Source: Streptomyces sp. CB02980
GTDB taxonomy: Bacteria; Actinomycetota; Actinomycetes; Streptomycetales; Streptomycetaceae
Assembly: GCF_014451325.2 (NCBI RefSeq)
Contig: NZ_JACSCH020000001.1
Location: 84,746-121,083, forward strand
Direction of reading: 5' to 3'
DNA: 36,338 bases
A model generated the notes under the pieces. That model was not told the DNA's origin, did no database searches, and saw only the letters and a program-made list of their open reading frames with translations. Positions 7,714 to 15,195 of this stretch are shown one piece after another (position 1 is the stretch's first letter; each line of letters starts with the position of its first letter). Made by a program: the position numbers and the translations under genes.

Positions 7714-8379
7714 ATGAGAATTGTTCTGGCAGATGACAGCGTGCTGATAAGGGCCGGCATCCGGGAAATCTTGACCTCCCACGCTCATGATGTCATCCGC
7801 GAATGCGAGGACGCCGACGAACTGGTTGCCGCGGTCGACGAGCTGGTGCGTGCCGGAGCCGCCCCGAACATGGTGATCACGGATGTCCGCATGCCCCCCA
7901 GAAACACCGACGACGGACTGCGTGCCGCGATCGATCTGCGCTCCCGTCACCGGGACCTGCCGGTGTTGGTTCTCTCCGCCTACGTCACGGGCCCCTATGT
8001 GAGGGAGCTTCTGAACGGCCCGGGTGCCGACGGAGCCGTCGGGTACCTGCTCAAGGAGAAAGTGGGCAGAGTCGCCGACTTCCTGCGAGCTGTCGAGACG
8101 GTCTCCGCAGGTGGCGTCGTGATCGACCCCGAGGTTGTTCGCCACGTCACCCGCGCGGACTCGCCACAGGGGCCGCTTGCCCGGCTCACCGCTCGGGAAA
8201 GGGAAGTGCTCGCCCACATGGCCGAAGGGCGCTCCAACGCAGAAATCGCGACGGAGCTGTTTCTTTCCGGCGCTGCCGTGAGTAAGCATGTGGCGAACGT
8301 TTTCGTGAAGCTCGGCATGCCTCCCGACGAGGACAATCGGCGCGTCAAGGCCATTCTGGCCTGGTTCGAATACAACTGA
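7714..8379 (+). CDS. NarL/LuxR-family response regulator
   Basis: This 221-aa protein has an N-terminal receiver (residues 1-120) with acidic pair D7/D8, phospho-acceptor D57 (VITDVRM) and the conserved Lys114 (YLLKEKV). A C-terminal LuxR HTH follows (about 152-215: LTAREREVLAHMAEGRSNAE, then SKHVANVFVKLGM). GGGGAGG precedes the ATG. It is the cognate regulator of the upstream kinase. The likely targets are the divergent ABC operon and itself, through the 20-bp palindrome, but this is inferred from layout only. The VRMPP block and the inserted RNTDD segment are usual for actinomycete members of the family. Confidence 0.9.
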   Translation: MRIVLADDSVLIRAGIREILTSHAHDVIRECEDADELVAAVDELVRAGAAPNMVITDVRMPPRNTDDGLRAAIDLRSRHRDLPVLVLSAYVTGPYVRELLNGPGADGAVGYLLKEKVGRVADFLRAVETVSAGGVVIDPEVVRHVTRADSPQGPLARLTAREREVLAHMAEGRSNAEIATELFLSGAAVSKHVANVFVKLGMPPDEDNRRVKAILAWFEYN

Positions 8380-8570
8380 GGATTGGCCGCCCCGGGCACC
8401 GTCCAGCAGCGTCCACAGCTCCGTGAGCCCTGCGTCGGTGCCGCAGGTTGGGGAGCGCTCTCAGCACGTTTCGGCCCCGGAATCCTGGTCCCTACGAGCT
8501 CGTAACACGATCTTGTTGAAGCGTCCCGGTCGGCCGTGACCGGTGTGGCGATTCGGCCGTTCGGGATGGT
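8380..8570. other. intergenic region before the IS remnants
   Basis: These 191 bp follow the response regulator. No gene and no convincing terminator are seen. The right part (about 8490-8570), which includes an ACGAGCTCGT palindrome, is probably the left end of the IS whose transposase starts at 8571. Confidence 0.4.
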
Positions 8571-8963
8571 GTGAGTACCCGGCCGTGGATCGGGGACGAT
8601 GACTTGTGGGCGCTGATCGAGCCGTTGCTGCCGCCCTGGCCGGAGAAGGCTCCCGGCCCGCGGCCGGTTCCGGACCGGCTGTGTCTGCAGGGCATTCTGT
8701 ACGTGCTCCGCAACGACACCGCCTGGCAACTGCTGCCGCTGGAGCTGGGGTTCGGATCGGGCCAGACCTGCTGGCGGCGCCTTGAGCGGTGACAGAAGGC
8801 CGGGGTCTTCGACCGGTTGCACCGGATCCTGCTCGCCGAGATGAACGCGGCCGGCGAGCTGGACTGGTCCAGAGCGTGGGTCGACGACTCCCACGTCCGC
8901 GCGAAAGAAAAGGGGGGAGCCGACACCGGTCCGTCGCCGGTCGACCGGCGGAAGACGGGCAGC
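8571..8963 (+). mobile_element. 5' half of an IS5-family transposase, nonsense-mutated
   Basis: Starting at GTG 8571, the frame encodes the N-terminal half of an IS5-group transposase (STRPWIGDDDLWALIEPLLP, LCLQGILYVLRNDTAWQLLP, ELGFGSGQTCWRRLER). It hits TGA at 8790-8792, where the family has a tryptophan (TGG), then continues in the same frame through GVFDRLHRILLAEMNAAGEL and the first catalytic Asp block (WVDDSHVRAKEKGGADTGPS) to RRKTGS at 8963. After that the similarity ends abruptly. It belongs to a different IS5 subgroup from the element at 2305-2925. It is inactive through both the stop codon and the missing 3' half. Confidence 0.8.
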
Positions 8964-9074
8964 GGAGCCTCTTCCAACCTGGCTGTGAGATCGAGGGGGC
9001 GCGGTGACGGGACAACGAAGCCCCAGGTAGATGGGTTGTCGGCTAACAGCAACCTTTCCCGCCTAGAGCCCCGA

Positions 9075-9266
9075 GTCATTGCCCACCCATCCGGGCTGTA
9101 TCTGTCCACTTCCGCGCTGCGGCTGCTGCGGCGGGGGTTGGCCGTTCGGCGACGACAGATCGGCACCCGGCGGCGGCTGACCTGCAGCTGCCAGGCGCTG
9201 ACGACCCTGGCCCACCTTCGCTGCCCTCACACCTTCGCTGAGCTCGCAGCCAGATTCCGCGTGGGC
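9075..9266 (+). mobile_element. N-terminal fragment of an HTH_Tnp_4/DDE_Tnp_4 transposase
   Basis: About 64 codons read HPSGLYLSTSALRLLRRGLA, then TCSCQALTTLAHLRCPHTFA and ELAARFRVG. This is the helix-turn-helix N-terminus of the same transposase group whose catalytic halves occur at 2925-3308 (plus) and 9670-10014 (minus). The usual ATG/GTG start is mutated, and the catalytic part is gone after 9266. It follows the truncated 8571 element after about 110 bp of unassigned DNA. Confidence 0.65.
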
Positions 9267-9294
9267 CTGCCTCCAGACGTACCGCCGCGCGAAG

Positions 9295-9636
9295 TCAAAA
9301 ACCAAGCTGCAGGGGAACGTCTGATCGCACGAGGCGGACTCGAGCGGCTGGTATGCGGCTGGGCAGGTAGACGAATCCGTTGCCGTTGTCGCGGAGCGAC
9401 CCCTCATCGATGCCGTCCACGGACCAGATATCAATCGGCCCACCGGTGTTGTTGATCTGAAGGAAGAACCCTGCTTCCTCCTCGCCTCGACAGACGAAGA
9501 TCCCCTCCACCTCGGGGCGGCGGCTGCCGGCGATTCCCCGTGCGGCGCCCATCCGGGTCCAATCCAGGCCATGCTGTGCGATCGACTGCCGATTGAGCAC
9601 GGACGAAACGTGGAAGAGGTTCGAGGTGTCAAGCAC
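9295..9636 (-). CDS. hypothetical protein, 113 aa, possible ADP-ribosyltransferase-like fold
   Basis: This small intact frame opens LDTSNLFHVSSVLNRQSIAQ-HGLDW, resembling the first strand and helix of ART-like or RNA 2'-phosphotransferase folds (hxVS…N…SI…GL). It continues with GIFVCRGEEEAGFFLQINN, PIDIWSVDGIDEGSLRDNG and a closing strand VYLPSRIPAARVRLVRSDVP. There is no signal peptide or membrane segment. The GTG start lies about 20 bp inside the terminus of the minus-strand IS fragment at 9670, so the native promoter is probably displaced, and no ribosome site is evident. The ART-like reading is inference from the opening motif. It could be an unrelated conserved actinomycete protein. Confidence 0.6.
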   Translation of the reverse strand: MLDTSNLFHVSSVLNRQSIAQHGLDWTRMGAARGIAGSRRPEVEGIFVCRGEEEAGFFLQINNTGGPIDIWSVDGIDEGSLRDNGNGFVYLPSRIPAARVRLVRSDVPLQLGF

Positions 9637-9669
9637 GCCAGGAGTATAGGAGGCAGCGAGGCTTCCTCC

Positions 9670-10014
9670 TCAGGTTGGGGCGGTCAGCTCCAGGGTGAGG
9701 ACGACCTTGACGAGGTCGGTGATGCGGGTGGTGCTGCAGCGGAGCTTCCGCAGCAGGCGCCAGGACTTGAGGGTGGCCATGGCCTGTTCGCCAAGTGCGC
9801 GGATCTCCGCGTGGGCGCGGTTGACGGCCTTCTTCCCGGCGGAGAGCTCGTTCCAGCGGCCGCGGAAGGGGACGCGGACGGCGGGGCCGGAGCCCTGGTA
9901 CGCCTTGTCGGCCCAGCACCGGATGCCTCCAGTGTTGAGGGCGTCGAGCAGGCCGTGGGAGCGGGTTGCCCTGATGTCGTGGACCGCGCCCGCCAGGGCC
10001 GGCGAAGCCCAGAT
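9670..10014 (-). mobile_element. C-terminal half of a DDE_Tnp_4 transposase
   Basis: The minus strand reads WASPALAGAVHDIRATRSHG, GIRCWADKAYQGSGPAVRVP, NELSAGKKAVNRAHAEIRAL and GEQAMATLKSWRLLRKLRCS, stopping at TGA 9672-9670. These are the catalytic blocks of an IS5-group HTH_Tnp_4/DDE_Tnp_4 transposase. They are related to, but clearly diverged from, the copy at 2925-3308. The N-terminal half is missing. At 10014 the frame switches directly into an unrelated protein sequence, so the fragment interrupts that gene. Confidence 0.78.
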
Positions 10015-10455
10015 GATTCAGCTCCGCGACCGCGGGGCTGGTGTTCTCGGCGACGACGGTGTGTGCGTCGATGTCCGGCTCGGCATCGTAGGGGATCAGG
10101 CCGCGCGTGCACGGCTCCATCCAGGTCAGGGCGAAGACGAGGGTCCGGCGTGCGTCGTGGGCGGTGGCCTGCAGGCCGCTGCCCGGTGTCCAGGGCTCGT
10201 TGCCGGACCGCTCGACAATCAGGAACGCCACCGGCATGAGCACGACGTCGGGGTGAGTCTCAACAGCCCGCGCGGAGTCGTGCGGTACGGGGCCAAGGAA
10301 CCTGGTCCCGGAGTAGGCAGAGGAACGCAAGGACAGCCGTTCAGCCGCCTGGAGCGGGGAGGGGGGTACGTCCGGGTCCAGGACGAGGTCGTCGTCAACC
10401 CGCGGACTGCGGGCGCCCGCACCTGGGCTCCAGTCGAGGATGAGAGGTTCGCACC
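10015..10455 (-). pseudogene. gene of unknown function truncated by an IS fragment
   Basis: The minus frame has strong coding character (third positions nearly all G/C) and plausible protein sequence: LVLDPDVPPSPLQAAERLSL, HPDVVLMPVAFLIVERSGNE, ARRTLVFALTWMEPCTRGLI, DAEPDIDAHTVVAENTSPAV. It ends abruptly at 10014, where transposase sequence takes over, so the C-terminus is missing. At the other end it meets a stop at about 10459, while another minus frame from about 10460 to 10545 reads coherently (GQRQILEHVLGELYGANL). A frameshift may therefore join the two. I cannot assign a family. Confidence 0.45.
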
Positions 10456-11176
10456 GTAGAGCTCACCAAGGACATGTTCCAGGATCTGCCTCTGACCTGC
10501 GGTCTTTCCCTGACCTGCGCCGCTTGCGAGGTGATCCCGACCGCATCTTCACGCATCGCCCTTCATCTGCCGCCTGACGACTTCTCACGTTCCCACGGGA
10601 ACTGCGGCCAGACGCCCAGGGAGACCGTCCAGCTCAGGCGGCACGGAGGCCAGCGCCTCGATTGGCGCCCGGGCTCCCAGACCACGCCGCGCAGAGGACG
10701 ACCGAAACCCGCCTGTCCGCCGACGCGAAAGAGGCCTGGCGGTCGGCCGCCAGGCCCAGGCGCTTCCCGCTCTGGCTTGCGGAGCATGGACCGGGTAACG
10801 CGCTCGCCACCCCTCCCCAGGACTCGACGGGCTGCGCGAGCGCCGTTCCCGATCAGGACCGAAACAGCGCACGCGGTACAGGTTTGGACTAGCTACTGGG
10901 ACCTCGCACCGGATGCGTCTGCGTGAACCTTCACTCGAAGGTGTGATAGCCGGCGTATGAGCTTCCCTGTGCCGCCGCCCGCGAACTTGCGGCCGACACC
11001 GAGTCTCTCTGCCTGGTCCTTCCTCATCAGCACGACGAGGGCGGCCTCTACGGCGCCTGGGCACTTCACCGGCAGCCAAGCCGCATGTGCGAAGCGCGCG
11101 CCCCAGCGAGGAGGTCAACCGTTCGATCCGCGCGGTCTGTTTGGCGAGGCGGCGCTCTGGACGCGAGACTGGAACC
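10456..11176. other. 700-bp region without a convincing gene
   Basis: Several frames are open because of high GC, but none has a start, a ribosome site and sustained protein character. Two short stretches look like decayed coding sequence: minus 10460-10545, and plus about 10950-11100 (ARELAADTESLCLVLPHQHD, GGLYGAWALHRQP), which lacks a start codon. The only regulatory-looking element is the inverted repeat at 10927-10942. Confidence 0.4.
10927..10942. promoter_or_regulatory. MerR-type operator-like inverted repeat
   Basis: ACCTTC-ACTC-GAAGGT is a 6-bp inverted repeat with a 4-nt centre. It lies between a GTGAAC hexamer (10923) and TAGCCG (10947), about 18 bp apart, resembling the long-spacer promoters bound by MerR-family regulators. 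No intact MerR gene or target gene is adjacent, so it is probably an orphan left by deletion. Confidence 0.35.
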
Positions 11177-12274
11177 GTGGGCCTGATGTTCTTCGATGAC
11201 GGACGGATGACGCGGGGCGTGTACGACGCCGCGAGCCTGAGTGCGAACCCGCAGGAGGCCGGGGAGGGCATCTCGCGGCTGCTCGCCCCCGTCGTCCCGC
11301 ATGACGCGCTGAGCCTGATGGGCACGGATCCCGTCTCGGGCCCTCTGCTGGGCGGCTTCAGTTTCTGCCACGGGTACGAGCCCGCGTTGGTGAGGGCTCT
11401 CGTCGTGCACCGGGACGTGGAGGGGGACCCGCACCGGCCGGTCGGCCGCACGGGGGCGATCGAAGCAGGCGGGCAGCCGGACGGCGGTGACGTGGACCGG
11501 CTCCTGGCCGCGCACGGGGCGGGATCGCAGCTCCGGCTGTTGCTGGCCGACGCGCGGGGAGTGTGGGGTGTGCTCCGGCTGCTGCGGTCGGCGGGGGGCC
11601 GTCCGTTCGGCGAGGAGGACGCGGCGCGGGCGGTCCGGCTCCGGCCCGCGCTGGTGGAGGCCTTGCGCCGCTATGGGACGTCGGGCCCGCTGTGCCCGGA
11701 GCCCGATGTGCCGGCGCTGCGGCCCGGGGTGGTCGTGGTGGGTGCCGACCACCGCGTCAAGGCGGTCAGCCCGCAGGCGCGGGCATGGCACGACCAGTGG
11801 TCGACGGGGAGCGGGCAGGTGATTCCGCCGTGGGTGTCGGACCTCTTCTTCGTCGGTCTTTCCCTCGCGGCCCGAGCCGATGCCCAGAAGGCCGCCGCGC
11901 CGGGAAGCGGAGTCCGGGGCGTCGGAACCCATGGGGCCGAGTCTTCAGCGCCGCTCGTGTGTCTGCCGCCAGCCGTCTGCGGCAGATGGCTCACCTGTCA
12001 GGCCGAGCCCCTCGACGCCGACGGCACCGGCGATGTCGCCGTCGTCGTCCAGGGCGCTACGGGCGACCTCGTCGTCCCGTCATTCTGCGCGCGGTACGGC
12101 CTGACCGCCCGGGAGCGCGATGTCGTCGCCGAGCTCCGTGAGGGGGCGGCCGTCAAGCAGATCGCCCGGCGCCTCGGCGTCTCCCCCTACACGGTCAACG
12201 ACCATCTCAAGGCCGTATTCCGCAAGACGGGCGCCTACGGCCGGGACGACCTGATCACGGCGCTGACCCGCTGA
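11177..12274 (+). CDS. LuxR-family transcriptional regulator with GAF-like N-terminal domain
   Basis: This is a protein of about 365 aa. The C-terminal 60 residues form a LuxR-type HTH: YGLTARERDVVAELREGAAV, KQIARRLGVSPYTVNDHLKA, VFRKTGAYGRDDLITALTR. The N-terminal region (about 10-165) has the alternating helix/strand pattern of a GAF-like sensory domain. A PAS-like stretch (VVVVGADHRVKAVSPQARAW) follows, as in many single-component Streptomyces LuxR regulators. There is no receiver domain, so it is not a response regulator. The start is uncertain: GTG 11177 or ATG 11186 fits where coding character begins, while the frame extends to 11087 through arginine-rich sequence that looks non-coding. 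It lies 154 bp upstream of the lectin gene and may control it. Confidence 0.78.
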   Translation: MGLMFFDDGRMTRGVYDAASLSANPQEAGEGISRLLAPVVPHDALSLMGTDPVSGPLLGGFSFCHGYEPALVRALVVHRDVEGDPHRPVGRTGAIEAGGQPDGGDVDRLLAAHGAGSQLRLLLADARGVWGVLRLLRSAGGRPFGEEDAARAVRLRPALVEALRRYGTSGPLCPEPDVPALRPGVVVVGADHRVKAVSPQARAWHDQWSTGSGQVIPPWVSDLFFVGLSLAARADAQKAAAPGSGVRGVGTHGAESSAPLVCLPPAVCGRWLTCQAEPLDADGTGDVAVVVQGATGDLVVPSFCARYGLTARERDVVAELREGAAVKQIARRLGVSPYTVNDHLKAVFRKTGAYGRDDLITALTR

Positions 12275-12297
12275 GCCCGCAACCGGTGGCGGTAGGC

Positions 12298-12316
12298 GGC
12301 AGCCCGTAGTGCTGCC
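12298..12316 (+). terminator. weak hairpin after the LuxR gene
   Basis: GGCAGC (12298-12303) and GCTGCC (12311-12316) can pair around a 7-nt loop, 24 nt after the LuxR stop. With no T-tract and a short stem it is only a possible terminator. Confidence 0.3.
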
Positions 12317-12428
12317 CCACGCCCCGTCCATCCCTTATTTCAGGGACTCCCCTCGCCCCGGATCCGGCCCACTCTGGGATCAGAGTCCGATCCTCGGTCT
12401 CGGCGCACCCCGCAAGGAGTGATCTCTC

Positions 12429-14126
12429 ATGAGTAAGTGGAACGCCGAGTGGTTCACGGTGCCGGGCACGGCCGTCTTCGACCCGGGTGGGCAGGTCACT
12501 TCGGTGTCCCGCTCCGAGGGCCAGGTCGATCTGTTCACCGTCGGGTACGACAGCCGCGTCTGGACCCAGTTCTGGAACCAGGCCGGCTGGCACAGCGACT
12601 GGTTCCCGCTGCCGGGCGCCGCCGTCTTCGACAAGCAGTCGGTCTCCGTCGTCTCCCGCGACGACGGCCATCTCGACCTGTTCGTCGTCGGGTACGACAG
12701 CCGTGTCTGGACGCAGTTCTGGAGCGCCGACAACGGCTGGAACGGGGACTGGTTCACGGTCCCGGGCGCTGCGACCTTCGACAAGCAGCCCGTCGCCGCG
12801 GTCTCCCGCGACGACCGCCATCTCGACCTGTTCGTCGTCGGATACGACAGCCGCGTCTGGACGCAGTTCTGGAGCGCCGACAACGGCTGGAGCGGCGACT
12901 GGTTCGCGCTCCCCGGTGCCGCGGTCTTCGAGAAGCAGGCCGTCGCCGCGGTCTCCCGCGACCGCGACCATCTCGACCTGTTCGTCCACGGGTACGACAG
13001 CCGCATCTGGACGCAGTTCTGGTCCGCCGACAACGGCTGGCACGCCGACTGGCTGCCGACCCCCGGTGCCGCCCTCTTCGCTGCGCAGTCCGTGTCCGCA
13101 CTCTCGCGTCACAGCGGGCGGCTCGACCTGTTCGTCATGGGGTACGACGACCATGTCTGGACCAGTTCCTGGAGCGCCGACTCCGGCTGGCGCCCCGACT
13201 GGTCGCCTGTGCCGGGCCAGGCTGTGTTCGGGAGTGGCCGGAGCATCACCCCGGCGACGCGTACCGCGTCGCACATGGACCTGTACGTCATGGGGAACGA
13301 CAACCACATCTGGACGACGTACTGGGTCGACGCGGCAGGCTGGGCCCCGGAGTGGTTCCCGGTGCCGGGACAGGCCGTCTTCGACAAGGCCCAGCACATC
13401 GCGGCCGTCTCCCGCCGCCCGGCTCACCTCGACCTCTTCGTCGTGGGGTACGACAGCCACGTCTGGACCACGTACTGGAACCACCGGTCCGTCCAGTTCC
13501 GGCTCAGGTACTTCATCGAGAAGGAGTCGACGGACGACGTGCTCCAAGGGGCCAGCGACGAGGTGTACATGTCCGCGCTCGGTGTCGACTCGTCGTCGGT
13601 CCGCGTGCAGCCGGACGGCACGTACAGCGCCCCCGTCCTGCACGGCGCCGAGGTCGGGGACGTCTCGGATGACGACGTACGGGACCGCTGGCGCGATCAC
13701 CCCCACGTGCTCATGGAGTTCGACCTCGACGAGGACGGCCCCTGGCCGCGCTCGTACACCACCACCCTGGTCCTCATCGAGCACGACAACGGCGACCTCA
13801 GGGACGGGTTCGACGCCCTGTACGCCGCCTTCGGCAAGGAGATCCGGTCGGCCATCGTGAGTGCCGTCGAGTCGGCGGGAAGGGTCGTCACCGGGGCCCT
13901 CATCTCGAGCGCGATCGGCGCACTGGCCGGGGCCGTCTTCGACGCGGTCAACGAAAGGATCCGATCGGGCCTGGCGGACGAGTCGTTCACCCCCATCCCG
14001 CTCACCCTCACGGTCAACGATCCGGACCACTTCGCCAGGCATCCCTTCGTGGGCACCCAGCTCACCCAACGAGTCGAGCAGTTCGGAGGCGTGTACGAGA
14101 TCCTCTACGACTGGAACGTCACCTGA
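12429..14126 (+). CDS. PLL-like lectin: seven-bladed propeller plus unknown C-terminal domain
   Basis: This 565-aa protein has an AAGGAG site before its ATG. Residues 1-350 are seven tandem repeats of 49-50 aa, each with the pattern W-x-x-[DE]-W-x-x-x-P-G-x-A-x-F, then VSRxxxHLDLFVVGYDSxVW and T-x-[FY]-W. This is the signature of PLL/fucose-type lectins, which fold as seven-bladed beta-propellers with sugar sites between blades. Residues about 357-565 form a separate domain (LRYFIEKESTDDVL, DEVYMSALGVDSSSVRVQPD, HVLMEFDLDEDGPWPRSYTT) containing an alanine/glycine-rich hydrophobic helix (ALISSAIGALAGAVFDAV). I cannot place this domain. There is no signal peptide. Repeats 2-4 are very similar at the DNA level, indicating recent duplication. 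The likely role is glycan binding coupled to an unknown effector or anchoring domain. Confidence 0.82.
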   Translation: MSKWNAEWFTVPGTAVFDPGGQVTSVSRSEGQVDLFTVGYDSRVWTQFWNQAGWHSDWFPLPGAAVFDKQSVSVVSRDDGHLDLFVVGYDSRVWTQFWSADNGWNGDWFTVPGAATFDKQPVAAVSRDDRHLDLFVVGYDSRVWTQFWSADNGWSGDWFALPGAAVFEKQAVAAVSRDRDHLDLFVHGYDSRIWTQFWSADNGWHADWLPTPGAALFAAQSVSALSRHSGRLDLFVMGYDDHVWTSSWSADSGWRPDWSPVPGQAVFGSGRSITPATRTASHMDLYVMGNDNHIWTTYWVDAAGWAPEWFPVPGQAVFDKAQHIAAVSRRPAHLDLFVVGYDSHVWTTYWNHRSVQFRLRYFIEKESTDDVLQGASDEVYMSALGVDSSSVRVQPDGTYSAPVLHGAEVGDVSDDDVRDRWRDHPHVLMEFDLDEDGPWPRSYTTTLVLIEHDNGDLRDGFDALYAAFGKEIRSAIVSAVESAGRVVTGALISSAIGALAGAVFDAVNERIRSGLADESFTPIPLTLTVNDPDHFARHPFVGTQLTQRVEQFGGVYEILYDWNVT

Positions 14127-14147
14127 GGACAGCCACCGCTCAGGGCA

Positions 14148-14174
14148 GCCGTGCCCCTTGGCCAGGGGCACGGC
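14148..14174. terminator. bidirectional terminator between convergent genes
   Basis: A perfect 11-bp inverted repeat (GCCGTGCCCCT / AGGGGCACGGC) encloses a 5-nt loop. It begins 21 nt after the lectin stop and ends 9 nt before the stop of the convergent methyltransferase, so it can terminate transcription from both sides. Confidence 0.85.
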
Positions 14175-14183
14175 CAGGACGTC

Positions 14184-14969
14184 TTAGGTGTGGGTGTTCC
14201 AGCCGCCCCGGACGAGGATCGTCCGGCCGTCCGGACGGACGATCACCCGAGCTCCCCGCACAGGCAGTTCGCCACGGGCGAGCCAGTCCGTACGGACCGC
14301 GTCGAGGGCGCCCCACAGCTGCTGCGGTCCGGCCTGGTGGACGGTCGGCCGCTCGGCGCCGACGCCTTCCGCGCGGGCCCAGGAGCCGTCCGGCTGGACC
14401 ATGACCGCGATCCGGCGGCCGCCGGCCTCGCTGTACCGGTGGACGATCCCTGGGGTCGTGAGGCCGAGCATCGAGGCGAGGTCCCATGCCTGCTCGACGT
14501 CCACGACCGGGTACGGGTCCGTCATCACTTCCTCGCCCTCGGCGGCGGTCATGGCCAGCAGGAGCAGGGAGTCGAGCAACGTTTCATAGTCGGCGCCGTG
14601 GCGGGCCCGCATGAACCCGGCCCGGTCCCACTCGACCCGGCCGGAGGCGCCGCCGTCGGCATCCTTCTCAGCCGTCACCAGGAGCGAGGTGCCGGCGATC
14701 GTGGTCACCAGTCGACCGCCGACGGGCAGGGCGTCGAGCCGGCTCGTGGGGATCGTCCGGACGGCCACCATCGCGACGATCCGGTCGACCTCCCCGGTGG
14801 CGACCGGCAGGCCGTCGGTGGCGTCCGCGACGTGCAGCTGCGGGTGGAGCCCTGCCTCATCGAGCCGCCTCTGGGCGGAGGTGACGAGGTACGGGTCGAT
14901 GTCGACGCCCACGAACTGGTCCTCACCGAGGCGGTGTGCCGCGAGCGCTGGCCCGTAGCCTGGCGCCTG
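14184..14969 (-). pseudogene. SAM-dependent methyltransferase (PCMT-like), N-terminus missing
   Basis: The frame contains the SAM-binding core of protein-L-isoaspartate methyltransferase-like enzymes: a GYGPALAAHRLGEDQFVGVD motif I region near 14969-14906, VDIDPYLVTSAQRRLDEAGL, HVADATDGLP, and DRIVAMVAVRTIPTSRLDAL followed by GGRLVTTIAG. A long C-terminal extension ending in PDGRTILVRGGWNTHT resembles the methyltransferases of ATP-grasp peptide-maturation systems. The N-terminal ~100-150 residues, including the start and the first glycines of motif I, are gone. At about 14970 the sequence changes to an unrelated plus-strand remnant. A GTG at 14912 could start a 242-aa protein, but that would lack motif I and probably cannot bind SAM. 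Confidence 0.7.
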
Positions 14970-14970
14970 C

Positions 14971-15130
14971 CGGCGAAGAAAACTCCACCTCCGCCGTCGC
15001 CGCTCCCCAGCCCACCCCCCTCCCTAAGCTCATCCGCGCCGTCGCCGCCGCCCACCCATGCCTCGCGGAGGACGCCGCCGCCCTGACGCCCGACATCATC
15101 GCCCGCTCCCCCACGCCGTTCCCGACCTGA
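14971..15130 (+). pseudogene. 3' remnant of an unidentified gene
   Basis: About 50 codons starting at the methyltransferase breakpoint read as a natural C-terminus ([20 protein letters not shown], then [17 protein letters not shown]), ending at TGA 15128-15130. They lie 65 bp upstream of the GIY-YIG gene on the same strand. There is no start and I cannot recognise the family. Confidence 0.35.
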
Positions 15131-15195
15131 GCTCCCGACCTGAGCCGATCAGGTCCACGCCGCCGCGAGCGGCCTCTCCGCCTGGAGGTGGATAC

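Noticed and set aside
10474..10926. Plus frame of 150 codons starting with a plausible ATG
   Set aside because: No ribosome site, proline/arginine-rich throughout, and it overlaps better minus-strand coding sequence at its left end.
10585..11451. Minus frame ending in a plausible C-terminus (APIEALASVPPELDGLPGRL)
   Set aside because: Only the last 30 residues look protein-like. The rest is Arg/Ser-rich, overlaps the LuxR gene antisense, and has no start signal.
12255..14171. Antisense 638-codon frame with repeated VVPDDEQVEM-like motifs
   Set aside because: The repeats are the reverse reading of the lectin repeats, not a real repeat protein.
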